A DNA stretch of 34,714 bases from assembly GCF_001904745.1 (NCBI RefSeq), contig NZ_MRCD01000093.1:1-34714 (forward strand), written 5' to 3'. Shown in pieces: positions 1-7,739 of the stretch. Under the pieces are notes generated by a model. That model ran no database searches. It was not told the origin of the DNA and worked only from the letters and a program-made list of their open reading frames with translations. Origin of the DNA: Calothrix sp. HK-06. Its GTDB lineage: Bacteria > Cyanobacteriota > Cyanobacteriia > Cyanobacteriales > Nostocaceae. Numbering within the stretch: the first letter of the stretch is position 1; each line of letters starts with the position of its first letter. The position numbers were made by a program, and so were the translations under genes.

Positions 1-99
1 ATTTTTTACGAAAGTCTACATCTAAGACTTGCCATGTTCTTCCTGCTAAACCAAACTCACTACCAACAGTTGGTATCATAGCTATACTAGCAATATAGG
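1..99 (-). pseudogene. fragment of a second helicase gene (paralogue of the 1036-3225 gene)
   Basis: Read on the minus strand, this segment encodes the same stretch as about residues 515-545 of the intact helicase at 1036-3225 (IASIAMIPTVGSEFGL, then GRTWQVLDVDFRKK). Bases 1-55 are identical to 1599-1653. The rest (56-99) is only about 70% identical at DNA level. The upstream edge runs straight into cytochrome P450 coding sequence at about position 100, so this is a rearrangement product and not a complete gene. The frame is open to the window edge, so how far it continues leftward is unknown. Seen directly: the duplication. Inferred: non-functionality. Confidence 0.85.
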
Positions 100-345
100 A
101 CTAATTTCATTTCCAACTGAGCTAAGGCATGTCCTAAACACCGCCGACTTCCACTACCAAAAGGCAACTATTCTCCAGCAAAATACAGGCGCCCCATAAA
201 ACGTTCTGGTTTAAACTGTTTAGTATTACGATACAAATCTTCCTGGTAATGTACAAGGTAAATACTTGGCGGTAGTTTCTGCATCAAACTCATATCCGGC
301 AATCTTTATGGATGATTTGGTGATGCGTGGGAACAGTATTGGAAT
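100..345 (-). pseudogene. decayed cytochrome P450 C-terminal fragment
   Basis: The minus strand carries recognisable class-typical P450 sequence in pieces. From upstream to downstream: [18 protein letters not shown] at about 350-285 (the strand before the meander), then after a frame change [14 protein letters not shown] and [10 protein letters not shown], then an in-frame TAG where the family has an aromatic residue, then the heme-cysteine loop LPFGSGSRRCLG followed by HALAQLEMKLV. The FGSGSRRCLG loop with its axial Cys is diagnostic. One frameshift and at least one internal stop show the gene is dead. The fragment ends abruptly at about 100, where helicase-like sequence begins. Further upstream (about 346-556) I see no recognisable coding sequence. 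Confidence 0.85.
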
Positions 346-556
346 GACTGGGGTCTAAAATTGTATAAGTTGAGTAAGTTATACCAATTAGGTATTGAGG
401 CGCTGACGCAGCCGAAATTTGAATCAAACTTTCCAAAAGTAAAATTATGTTTAACTTCAACAAACAACTAGCTGCTTGACAAAACTTGATAACGTGTACC
501 ATTTTACACGTATGCCAATTTAACCCCGTATAGAAACTATAGCGAAAAATTAAAGT

Positions 557-949
557 ATGAAGCTAATTAAACAAGGAACTGCGGGGTTGTTGCTAACCCT
601 AGGAATTTTTCTCCTCACCTATGCAGCATACAAGGCAGAGAATAAAGACTTTCATGCAGCTAAACATTTATTGCTGCGTGGTGTACCTGTAACTGGAGCA
701 GGCGGATTGCTGCTATGGGGAGTGTATAAAGAAGATCGTAAACAGCGACTCCATTCAGTATTTTACCAACTACTAAATCAAAATCAGGGTAGAATTGCAC
801 TCATGCAGTTTGCCTTGGAAGCACAGCTAACAGCAGGTGTTGCTAAACAGTATTTGGATGACAAAGCAAAGGATTTCGGTGCAGCTTTTAACGTTAGTGA
901 AGATGGGCAATTTTATTATTGTTTTCATAGTATCCTTTCAGAAGGGTAA
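557..949 (+). CDS. small membrane protein with a cytosolic helical tail, hypothetical
   Basis: A 130-residue protein of unknown function. The N-terminal third has two hydrophobic segments (about residues 8-25 and 41-57) separated by a short charged loop, so it is probably a two-pass inner or thylakoid membrane protein. The C-terminal part (about 60-130) is soluble. Its pattern, Q-G-R-I-x-L-M-Q-F-A-L-E-A-Q-L-T followed by AKQYLDDKAKDFGA and a short strand FYYCF, resembles the winged-helix-like regulatory module found in many small cyanobacterial proteins. That resemblance is from memory and is inference. The gene stands alone, converges on the helicase gene, and a perfect palindrome lies between them. 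The start is the only ATG before the hydrophobic segment; no clear Shine-Dalgarno sequence is visible. Confidence 0.75.
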   Translation: MKLIKQGTAGLLLTLGIFLLTYAAYKAENKDFHAAKHLLLRGVPVTGAGGLLLWGVYKEDRKQRLHSVFYQLLNQNQGRIALMQFALEAQLTAGVAKQYLDDKAKDFGAAFNVSEDGQFYYCFHSILSEG

Positions 950-1011
950 ATAACCAAAATAATTCGCAATTTACCTTCGGTACACTTCGTGAACACGAAG
1001 GTCATAACTTG

Positions 1012-1039
1012 GTAGAGACGTGATTAATCACGTCTCTAC
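1012..1039. repeat. 28-bp perfect palindrome, probable bidirectional terminator/small dispersed repeat
   Basis: The arm GTAGAGACGTGATT is followed directly by its exact reverse complement. The palindrome lies between two convergent genes, and the helicase stop codon (minus strand, 1036-1038) falls inside it. A degenerate copy of the same 28-bp unit occurs at 17240-17267, so this is a small repeat family and not only a local terminator. A short extra hairpin (CTTCGTG / CACGAAG, 985-1000) lies just before it. Small palindromic repeats of this type are common between cyanobacterial genes (general knowledge). Confidence 0.7.
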
Positions 1040-3225
1040 GTCTTTTCTGGAAAGTAAAATATAACTTCATCTAAATCAAGATAATCATGTACAAATGCTT
1101 TTCTTAGCAATGGGTAAGGTATGTACTCATCATACTTCTGTAGTTGCGGTGCCTCGGCTTCACTGACTAGATGTTCGGGTACTATTCGCTCTTTACATAG
1201 CGAACTTATCTCTGGCTGAAGATTATCTACTTTAAATGACGGCAACCTAACTGTAATATAATACGGGCACGAACCACCAATACTCTTAATTTCCAGCGAT
1301 TCACGACAAAAAGTATTTAGTAGTCTCTCTAAAGTTTTAAACCCTGCTGTTCCTAACCAAGGAAATATTACACATTTGCCTTTCGGTAAACGCACGATAT
1401 AATTTTCATCCAAACCCAAGTTTTGTACTATTTCGCGTACTTGTTGTAATCGCTTTAAAGCATTCGCTTGTAAATAGCTATATTCTATATCTTCGCATAA
1501 TACGCGACGCATACGTTGTAAGACTTTGGTATGTATGGCGCCACTGCCACCACGCCAAAATACACTACCTTGTCCTTCACTCGGTTTAACTGATACTGAT
1601 TTTTTACGAAAGTCTACATCTAAGACTTGCCATGTTCTTCCTGCTAAACCAAATTGACTGCCTATTGTTGGCATCATGGCAATACTACCAATGTTAGTTG
1701 CATCCTGTTTAACGACGAATTCGAGATTTTCGGGGAAAACAGCGTAAAACTGGAATCTATTAACGATTTTCTCGCCGTTCATGCCTAATATTAATCTACC
1801 TTTGTCTGTTTTCTGGATATGGTCAATGTCAAGTAGGTAGTTTAGCAATAATCGATAATCATCTTGGGAGATATATTGAAAAGGTGATAAGCTTAAAACT
1901 TGTTTTGCTAATAAAGCAGGTGATATTTCTTCTGTGGCTGCAATAATACTCATGGTTTGGTGATATAACAATGAGAATGGATATTTTACTGGTTTAAACG
2001 GTTCTATCCAGCGTTCTTCCATGTAAAGCTGTATAATTGCGATGCTTTGTATAAGCTGCCAAGGTATTTGTTCATATATCGGCGCCTCATCCAAAACTTC
2101 TTCTTCACCACAAACAAAGCGCATATCAGAAGGTTTCCCGCGTCTGCCTGCACGTCCTAACCGCTGTAAAAAACTTGCTACGGACATCGGCGCCTCTAAC
2201 TGAATAACTCGTTCTAAGTTACCAATATCAACACCGACTTCTAACGTTAAAGTTGCCGCAGTCACCGCTGGTTTATCTTTTTCGCGCATGGCATTTTCTG
2301 CTGTTTGACGTAAACTCGCAGCAATACTGCCATGATGTACATGGTAAATATCTGGTTCTTTTTCCCGCGCGGCAATTTGTCGTAATGCAACCACAATTGA
2401 TTCGGTTTGTGACTTATTATTGGCGAAAATAAGACACTTACAACCTTTACTAAGATTATAAATATACCTCTCATAGCCGTTAACAGCTTCTTGCCCTCCT
2501 TGATAAGAGGGGTTGCGGGGATCAGAAATATAAAAATGTTCTAAAGCTAGCTTTATGTTACGTTTCCCAGCCTCAAGTTTGGGTGTAATGACTGCTTTAT
2601 CAGTATCGGAACGTAACCACTCTTCAGCTAACGAATAATCTCCTAAAGTTGCCGATAATCCAATTCGACGATGTTGTTTACCTGTAGCTTGGGCAATACG
2701 TGCTAATTGGCAAAGAATCTGACAACCCCGTTCGGTTCCCATAAAAGCATGAACTTCGTCGATAATAACAAAGCGTAAATCACCGAACAACCCCGCTAAA
2801 TCATCATTTTTGTTAATTAACAGACTTTCTAATGACTCTGGGGTTATTTGTAAAATCCCGCGCGGGTTTTTTAAGGCTTTATTTTTATGACTTTGCGAGA
2901 TGTCTCCATGCCAAGGTATAACAGGAATATCTGCTTCGCGTAATAATTCATTCAAACGCTCAAATTGGTCATTAATTAATGCTTTGATGGGGCCAATATA
3001 AATAACTCCAATACTGCGGGGATTTTCTGCGTGCAATACAGTGATTACTGGTAAAAAAGCCGCTTCTGTTTTACCTGCGGCAGTTCCAGCAGCAACCAGC
3101 AAATGCGCGTCTGTATCAAATATTACTCCGCTTGCTGCGGTTTGAATAGGTCTTAGTTCTGTCCAGTTGTTGTTGTATATATATTCTTGGATAAACGGCG
3201 CCAGTCTGTTAAAGGTTTTGTTCAT
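1036..3225 (-). CDS. DEAD/DEAH-box (Lhr-like) superfamily 2 helicase
   Basis: A 729-residue ATP-dependent nucleic-acid helicase. The SF2 motifs are in order: Q-like region LRPIQ (residues 25-29), Walker A AAGTAAGKT (45-53, Lys52), TPES (128-131), DEVH box IIDEVH (154-159), motif III SAT (191-193), GVDIG (331-335) and motif VI QRLGRAGRRG (354-363). The DEVH box and the long C-terminal half after the RecA-like lobes fit Lhr-type helicases better than RNA-type DEAD proteins. The C-terminal half has no domain I can name. There is no obvious partner gene (nuclease, methylase or DrmB-like) beside it, so I do not assign a defence role. It is monocistronic, divergent from the gene at 3355, and its stop codon lies inside the palindrome at 1012-1039. 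A broken paralogue fragment lies at 1-99. Confidence 0.9.
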   Translation of the reverse strand: MNKTFNRLAPFIQEYIYNNNWTELRPIQTAASGVIFDTDAHLLVAAGTAAGKTEAAFLPVITVLHAENPRSIGVIYIGPIKALINDQFERLNELLREADIPVIPWHGDISQSHKNKALKNPRGILQITPESLESLLINKNDDLAGLFGDLRFVIIDEVHAFMGTERGCQILCQLARIAQATGKQHRRIGLSATLGDYSLAEEWLRSDTDKAVITPKLEAGKRNIKLALEHFYISDPRNPSYQGGQEAVNGYERYIYNLSKGCKCLIFANNKSQTESIVVALRQIAAREKEPDIYHVHHGSIAASLRQTAENAMREKDKPAVTAATLTLEVGVDIGNLERVIQLEAPMSVASFLQRLGRAGRRGKPSDMRFVCGEEEVLDEAPIYEQIPWQLIQSIAIIQLYMEERWIEPFKPVKYPFSLLYHQTMSIIAATEEISPALLAKQVLSLSPFQYISQDDYRLLLNYLLDIDHIQKTDKGRLILGMNGEKIVNRFQFYAVFPENLEFVVKQDATNIGSIAMMPTIGSQFGLAGRTWQVLDVDFRKKSVSVKPSEGQGSVFWRGGSGAIHTKVLQRMRRVLCEDIEYSYLQANALKRLQQVREIVQNLGLDENYIVRLPKGKCVIFPWLGTAGFKTLERLLNTFCRESLEIKSIGGSCPYYITVRLPSFKVDNLQPEISSLCKERIVPEHLVSEAEAPQLQKYDEYIPYPLLRKAFVHDYLDLDEVIFYFPEKT

Positions 3226-3354
3226 GTTAAATATACATATATATAGAGAAATTACTTAAGCTTACATCAAATGCAAACACAAGTAATCTTACAGTGGAAC
3301 GGCGCCGTGAAGTAAAGCTATAAATGCAACATAATAAATTGAACAATAACAATA

Positions 3355-3903
3355 ATGGATATATCTAAGTTTATCAAGGAACCATCTCAACGTAAGGTGA
3401 TGATTCTCAAGAATGATGATATTGTCGAAATTTTTATTCCTTCGGTAGGATTTTTTTCTCGCTTTACAATGTTAAGTTTAATTTTTTTGATTTTTCCGGT
3501 TTGTTTAATCAATTTTTTTACGCTTTCACTCAAACACGATATTAGATTATTACCGCCTGTCTTTACTTTTAATTTAGTAATTTCACTTATAGCTATTGGA
3601 GTTGTTTTACTCTCTGAGTTTGCTCAAAAACGCTTTTCTATCACTCGCAAAAAAATATCTTGGAGTTATGAAATTTTTGGGCTGAAGCTAAAAGAGCCTT
3701 TCCCTGCTTCTGTTCCGGGAATTGTTCGCATTGCAAAAACTCGCCAATATTGGAATCGCTGGTTTCTGGAAATTTGGGCTGGGCGCCGACTTTACGAAAT
3801 TTCTACCAGCGATTTTTCTCCATTTGCAGTGACTAATTCTGAAATTGACTTGCTAGCACGGGAGCTGAGTAATTGGTTTGAATTGACGATTCTACAGGAG
3901 TAG
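3355..3903 (+). CDS. two-pass membrane protein, hypothetical
   Basis: A 182-residue protein not assigned to a family with confidence. Two hydrophobic stretches (about residues 33-55 and 66-87) form a hairpin in the membrane. The C-terminal half (about 90-182) is a soluble domain with alternating strands: RFSITRKKISWSYEIFGL, then IVRIAKTRQYW, then WFLEIWAGRRLYEIS. A final helix (IDLLARELSNWF) follows. This layout recalls bacterial PH-like (bPH) membrane proteins, which is inference only. The gene is divergent from the helicase and has an AT-rich leader. Its 3' end overlaps the convergent PAP2 gene by 71 bp, so the two transcripts would be complementary at their ends. Confidence 0.75.
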   Translation: MDISKFIKEPSQRKVMILKNDDIVEIFIPSVGFFSRFTMLSLIFLIFPVCLINFFTLSLKHDIRLLPPVFTFNLVISLIAIGVVLLSEFAQKRFSITRKKISWSYEIFGLKLKEPFPASVPGIVRIAKTRQYWNRWFLEIWAGRRLYEISTSDFSPFAVTNSEIDLLARELSNWFELTILQE

Positions 3904-4819
3904 ATTTTACATTGAAAAGTATGCAAGCTGATAACCAAACTAAACCAGCAGCATAACCAGCCGTAACATCTGTCAACCAATGTACACCCAAATATAACCG
4001 ACTAAAACCAATTGCCATAATGAAAGCAACCGCAAGAGCAGAAATTTGATTACGGTACTGAGGATATTGTTTAGCTAAGGTGTAACTAATATAGCCATAG
4101 ACTATCATTGATACCATTGAGTGACCACTAGGGAAGCTGTAATGACCAACTTCTACAATTCTGTCCCATAATAAAGGACGTGATCGAGCAAATAATAATT
4201 TGAGTAGACAATTCAATCCAATTCCACCAAATGCAGCAACCATCAGCGTATTTGCATCTCGGCGCCGATTATGACGCAGTAACCAATGTCTATATAATCC
4301 GCTAACCAATAGTAAAGTTGTCCCTTCTCCAAATAAAGTGGCGCCAATCATAACGGTATCAAGGAACGGAGAATGTAATTTCTGAATTGTCAATAATACT
4401 TTTTCATCAAGTCCACGCGCATACACTGCTAAAGTACAAAGTGCCAACGCACTAACGGCACCTGTCATTAGCACTTCAGTACTAATTGCGCTTTTAACCT
4501 TTTCTGAATTTATAACCTGGGTAGGTATGGTGTAACTAACATCCATACTGTAGTTTGAGACAATTTGTTGAATTAGTCCAGCAATAGCGCTTTGACTCCA
4601 GTTGGGATGATACAACACAAGAATGTTTCCTGTATCACTATTTGCTTGCACTCGTTCGATGGCTGTGTGCTGCGATAATTGAGATTCTAAATATTTTTTG
4701 AGCGCTTTATTCCCATATAGTCCGTACACTTTATATCTGGCTCTACCTGTAACGGCAGTATGTACAGGGGTAATTAATGAACGTTTGGATGTGATAGTGC
4801 GCGAAAGTTCGTTATACAT
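3833..4819 (-). CDS. PAP2-family membrane phosphatase with N-terminal HMA-like domain
   Basis: A 328-residue protein. The C-terminal part carries all three motifs of the PAP2/phosphatidic-acid-phosphatase superfamily: K207-x6-R214-P215 (KLLFARSRP), SFPSGHS (228-234) and SR-x5-H-x3-D (S273, R274, H280, D284). The catalytic histidines are therefore intact. About five or six transmembrane helices surround them, as expected for an enzyme dephosphorylating lipid or polyprenyl phosphates at the membrane face. The first ~95 residues are different: RYKVYGLYGNKALKKYLESQL and VQANSDTGNILVLYHP resemble the ferredoxin-like heavy-metal-associated (HMA_2-type) fold but lack a CxxC metal motif. The substrate is unknown. 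It is divergent from the protease gene at 4891 with only 71 bp between starts, so the two probably share a control region. Confidence 0.9.
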   Translation of the reverse strand: MYNELSRTITSKRSLITPVHTAVTGRARYKVYGLYGNKALKKYLESQLSQHTAIERVQANSDTGNILVLYHPNWSQSAIAGLIQQIVSNYSMDVSYTIPTQVINSEKVKSAISTEVLMTGAVSALALCTLAVYARGLDEKVLLTIQKLHSPFLDTVMIGATLFGEGTTLLLVSGLYRHWLLRHNRRRDANTLMVAAFGGIGLNCLLKLLFARSRPLLWDRIVEVGHYSFPSGHSMVSMIVYGYISYTLAKQYPQYRNQISALAVAFIMAIGFSRLYLGVHWLTDVTAGYAAGLVWLSACILFNVKSTPVESSIQTNYSAPVLASQFQN

Positions 4820-4890
4820 TAGTTAAGTTAGTGGTTTTAAATAAATTGCTTTCCAGAAAGGCTTAGTTTTGTAAACAAAAGGTTTGGAAG

Positions 4891-6366
4891 ATGTTTACTG
4901 CGTCAGAAACTCCTGTAATCGCGACTATTTTAGTTGTCGCTTTTGGTATTTTAGGTTGGGGCTTTTATCGCGCCAGACCTTTTGGTAAGCTAGGAATCTT
5001 AGCCTGGTTGCAATCGCTTGTGCTAATGACTCCGTGGCTACTGTTCTTTGGCTTATTCGCTGCGGGGATTTATATTAATATTATCGGCATTGTTTTGCTG
5101 TTAGTTGTCTCCGCAGGAATATATGTGTACTTAGGGCGCCAACTTCGTGCTGCTGGGCAAGATGTTATTTTACGCCAAAAAGCTGTTGAGAGATTGGAGA
5201 AAGAAAGTCAATCTGATACAAATGCACCCCCAGTAGCTATATTGGTACCTGAAACGCTATCGATACCCGATGATGATTTGAGTGCAATTAAAAGCATTTT
5301 TGGTATTGATACCTTTTTTGCCACGGAAACAATTCCTTATCAAGATGGTGCCGTCTTTAAAGGTAATCTACGAGGAGAACCCGAAGAAACTCACAACCGC
5401 TTAACTGAGAGTTTAAAGTCACGTGTAGGTGATAAATATAGATTGTTCCTCGTAGAAAATGCGGACTCTAGACCTGTTGTTATCGTGCTTCCTAGCCGTA
5501 ATGACCCGCGTCCAATGTCGATAGCACAAAAAGCGTTTGCTGGAATTTTGTTAACTGCGACACTTGGTACTTGCTTAGAAGCTGCTGGTTTACTCTTGGG
5601 TTTTGACTTCTTTTCTTATCCTGCACGTTACCAAGAGACTTTACCTATCGGTGGAGGCATTTTCATTATTTTAATCGTGCATGAAATTGGTCATTGGGTA
5701 GCTGCACGGCGCCATCAAGTTCGTTTGAGTTTACCTTTTTTCTTGCCAGCAGTGCAAATTGGTTCGTTCGGCGCCATTACTCGCTTCGAGTCATTACTAC
5801 CCAACCGTAAAGTTTTATTTGATATATCTCTAGCTGGCCCTGCAACTGGAGGAATTATTTCTCTAGTAATGTTAATAGCTGGATTGTTGTTATCAAAACA
5901 AAGCAGCTTGTTTCAAATACCTAACGAGTTTTTCCAAGGTTCCATTTTAGTCGGAACTTTGGCACGGGTAGTACTAGGCGCCGCATTACAATCACCAACA
6001 GTAGCAGTAAACCCATTAGTAATTATTGGATGGTTGGGTTTAGTAGTAAATGCTTTAAATTTAATGCCCGCAGGCCAATTAGACGGTGGTCGCATTGTTC
6101 AAGCAATATATGGACGCAAAATAGCTAGTCGAGCTACTATTGCCACCTTAATAGTACTAGCACTAGTTGCTCTTGGTAATCCATTAGCTATGTACTGGGC
6201 AATAGTAATTGTATTTCTACAACGCGACCTCGAACGTCCTAGCTTAAACGAAATTACCGAACCCGACGACCAAAGCGCAGCTTTAGGTTTACTCGCACTA
6301 TTTCTAATGATTGCAACACTTATTCCCCTAACCCCCGCTTTAGCCGGTAGACTGGGAATAGGTTAG
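4891..6366 (+). CDS. site-2 protease family (M50) metalloprotease, EGY-like
   Basis: A 491-residue intramembrane zinc metalloprotease. The zinc motif HEIGH is at residues 264-268 and the third ligand motif GQLDGGR at 395-401. Both lie in predicted membrane helices, with many further hydrophobic segments from residue 210 to the end. The N-terminus has two or three hydrophobic segments (about 8-80). A long soluble region (about 100-205) follows, containing FFATETIPYQDGAVFKGNLR, the conserved block of the cyanobacterial and chloroplast EGY (ethylene-dependent gravitropism-deficient and yellow-green) family. The family cleaves membrane-bound substrates; the target here is unknown. The start is supported by a purine-rich GGTTTGGAAG directly before the ATG. 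A hairpin element begins 11 nt after the stop codon. A 48-nt copy of part of the soluble domain lies downstream at 7159-7206. Confidence 0.92.
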   Translation: MFTASETPVIATILVVAFGILGWGFYRARPFGKLGILAWLQSLVLMTPWLLFFGLFAAGIYINIIGIVLLLVVSAGIYVYLGRQLRAAGQDVILRQKAVERLEKESQSDTNAPPVAILVPETLSIPDDDLSAIKSIFGIDTFFATETIPYQDGAVFKGNLRGEPEETHNRLTESLKSRVGDKYRLFLVENADSRPVVIVLPSRNDPRPMSIAQKAFAGILLTATLGTCLEAAGLLLGFDFFSYPARYQETLPIGGGIFIILIVHEIGHWVAARRHQVRLSLPFFLPAVQIGSFGAITRFESLLPNRKVLFDISLAGPATGGIISLVMLIAGLLLSKQSSLFQIPNEFFQGSILVGTLARVVLGAALQSPTVAVNPLVIIGWLGLVVNALNLMPAGQLDGGRIVQAIYGRKIASRATIATLIVLALVALGNPLAMYWAIVIVFLQRDLERPSLNEITEPDDQSAALGLLALFLMIATLIPLTPALAGRLGIG

Positions 6367-6377
6367 ATTAAAACCAC

Positions 6378-6443
6378 AGAAACCGGGTTTCTTTAGCACT
6401 AAGCATTACAACTATAAATGTTTATAACAGAAACCCGGTTTCT
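6378..6443. repeat. AGAAACC-type inverted-repeat element, copy A
   Basis: The element has 15-bp terminal inverted repeats (AGAAACCGGGTTTCT at 6378-6392 and its reverse complement at 6429-6443) around a 36-bp centre. It starts 11 nt after the protease stop codon. Read on the opposite strand, its interior (CTGTTATAAACAT, then AATG-TTAGTG) matches copy B at 11982-12046. That shared interior makes this a dispersed element and not a chance hairpin. Probable role as transcription terminator (inference). Confidence 0.75.
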
Positions 6444-6505
6444 CAATAGTAAACAAAGTCTACAATAAAAATACTCCTAAGCGTGGTAGCAACAAAAAAT
6501 CCATT

Positions 6506-7087
6506 ATGTCCTTACCCGTTATATTACAATTGCCATCATCATATAAAATGACAGACGAGCAGTTTTTCGAGTTCTGTCAAGTTAACCGTGACTATCGTAT
6601 CGAACGTAATAAATTCGGAGAAATATCTATAATGTCACCGACAGGCGGCAAAACAGGGAATCGTGGTGGTAATATATTCGGACAGCTTTGGGTTTGGGCA
6701 CAAAATGATGGAACAGGTTTAACTTTTGACTCCAGCACAGGGTTTATACTATCAACAGGCGCCGAACGTTCTCCTGACGCTTCATGGATGAAATTAGAAC
6801 GTTGGAATAATTTCAATGATGAACAACAAGAAAAATTTCTACCTATTTGTCCTGACTTTGTAGTTGAATTGAGGTCAGCGAGTGATAATCTCAAACCATT
6901 ACAAGAAAAAATGGAAGAATATATGGGAGAAGATGGGATAAAACTTGGTTGGTTAATCGACAGAAAAAACCGCAAAGTATACATTTACCGTCCGGGAATG
7001 TCAGTAGAATGTCTTGATAATCCTGACACAGTTAGCGGTGAATCTATTTTACCAGGATTTGTTTTAAACATGAGCCTAGTTTGGTAA
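6506..7087 (+). CDS. Uma2 family (DUF820) putative PD-(D/E)XK endonuclease
   Basis: A 193-residue, full-length member of the Uma2 family, which is strongly expanded in cyanobacteria and has the restriction-endonuclease-like fold. Visible conserved positions are SPDASW (Asp91), CPDFVVELRS (Asp117, Glu121) and the following LQEKMEEY (Gln133, Lys135), then LGWLIDRKNRKVYIYRPG. These correspond to the D...E-x-Q/K active-site arrangement. The biological role of the family is unsettled. Some members are linked to mobile or self-targeting nucleases, but nothing here says which. It is monocistronic, about 140 bp after the EGY-like gene and separated from it by inverted-repeat copy A. Confidence 0.9.
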   Translation: MSLPVILQLPSSYKMTDEQFFEFCQVNRDYRIERNKFGEISIMSPTGGKTGNRGGNIFGQLWVWAQNDGTGLTFDSSTGFILSTGAERSPDASWMKLERWNNFNDEQQEKFLPICPDFVVELRSASDNLKPLQEKMEEYMGEDGIKLGWLIDRKNRKVYIYRPGMSVECLDNPDTVSGESILPGFVLNMSLVW

Positions 7088-7158
7088 TTTACCACGGCGC
7101 CACCAGTTAAAATTATAATCCCAGTAAAAAATTATTATTGAGCATACTCACAGATGCC

Positions 7159-7206
7159 TGGTATTAATACCTTTTTTGCCACGGAAACAATTCCTTATCA
7201 AGATGG
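7159..7206 (+). pseudogene. 48-nt fragment copied from the EGY-like protease gene
   Basis: This stretch matches 5301-5348 at 47 of 48 positions (one G-to-A change) in the same orientation. It encodes the motif TFFATETIPYQDG. Homology stops abruptly on the left and fades on the right, so no functional product can come from it. It lies 72 bp after the Uma2 stop codon. Confidence 0.85.
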
Positions 7207-7353
7207 CGCGCCCGTTTCTTAAAGCTAGTAAGTTTAGGAAAGAGTCACGCTCTCTCACTGCGTAAAGGAGAAGCGGGATTAATTGATGCAAGAGAGCCAT
7301 CTAAATCTACGGAAATTAAAGGGTCTACTCAAAAAAATCAATCAGAATCATAA
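7207..7353 (+). other. orphan open frame, probable C-terminal gene remnant
   Basis: Forty-eight codons stay open to a TAA at 7351-7353 and look protein-like: RARFLKLVSLGKSHALSLRK, then GEAGLIDAREPSKSTEIKGS. There is no start codon with a ribosome-binding site, and the left edge abuts the copied protease fragment. I do not recognise the family. It may be the tail of a lost gene; it may also be chance. Confidence 0.3.
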
Positions 7354-7395
7354 TCAACAGAAAAGAAAGATTAAGAATTGCAATTCAAAATTTAA

Positions 7396-7426
7396 TCCCA
7401 CCAACCGAAAGCGCTTTGTTGGGGGA
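7396..7426 (-). terminator. probable rho-independent-type terminator of the 7432-7734 gene
   Basis: A strong GC-rich hairpin: TCCCACCAAC pairs with GTTGGGGGA around the self-complementary core AAAGCGCTTT. Read on the minus strand, it lies 6 bp after the stop of the small gene and is followed by ATTAAATTTT. Confidence 0.5.
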
Positions 7427-7431
7427 GTTAT

Positions 7432-7734
7432 CTAAAAAATCATCACCAATCTAGCAAGAACTCTCGTAACCGCGTTGATACTACTAATAATCTTCACTGT
7501 ATTATTAAGACTTTGTAATTCGCGGTTTAAATCTTTAATTGCTTTATTTAATTCTGCTTCAAGAGGTTTCATTTGTGCAACAAATTTTTCTAAGTCCTGT
7601 TTTTCTAAGATGTGGAGATAGTTACGAACCTGTGTGCGTTGTTCCAAGAATTTTTGTTTATTTGATTCATTGGTGTCTTGCTCGATTTTGAGTTGAACCT
7701 TTAAAACCATAATTACGGGTAGTGAAGATAACAC
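7432..7734 (-). CDS. small coiled-coil protein with N-terminal hydrophobic segment, hypothetical
   Basis: A 100-residue protein (start codon GTG) of unknown function. A hydrophobic stretch at the very N-terminus (LSSLPVIMVL) is longer if the open frame upstream is read (VVISLILIVLSSLPVIM). The true start may therefore lie upstream at an unusual codon, or the gene may be a truncated tail of a longer membrane protein. Residues about 15-80 are charged and heptad-like (KQKFLEQRTQVRNYLHILEK and ELNKAIKDLNRELQSLNN), so a coiled coil is likely. The C-terminus (INAVTRVLARLVMIF) is amphipathic to hydrophobic. A terminator-like hairpin follows the stop codon. An alternative internal start is the ATG at 7710. 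Confidence 0.5.
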   Translation of the reverse strand: MLSSLPVIMVLKVQLKIEQDTNESNKQKFLEQRTQVRNYLHILEKQDLEKFVAQMKPLEAELNKAIKDLNRELQSLNNTVKIISSINAVTRVLARLVMIF

Positions 7735-7739
7735 GATTA

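Noticed and set aside
290-502. 70-codon open frame on the minus strand
   Set aside because: It overlaps the decayed P450 sequence in a different frame, and the recognisable P450 residues are not in this frame.
1036-3225. Helicase as part of a known defence system
   Set aside because: No nuclease, methylase, DrmB-like or other defence partner lies beside it; the neighbours are unrelated membrane proteins.
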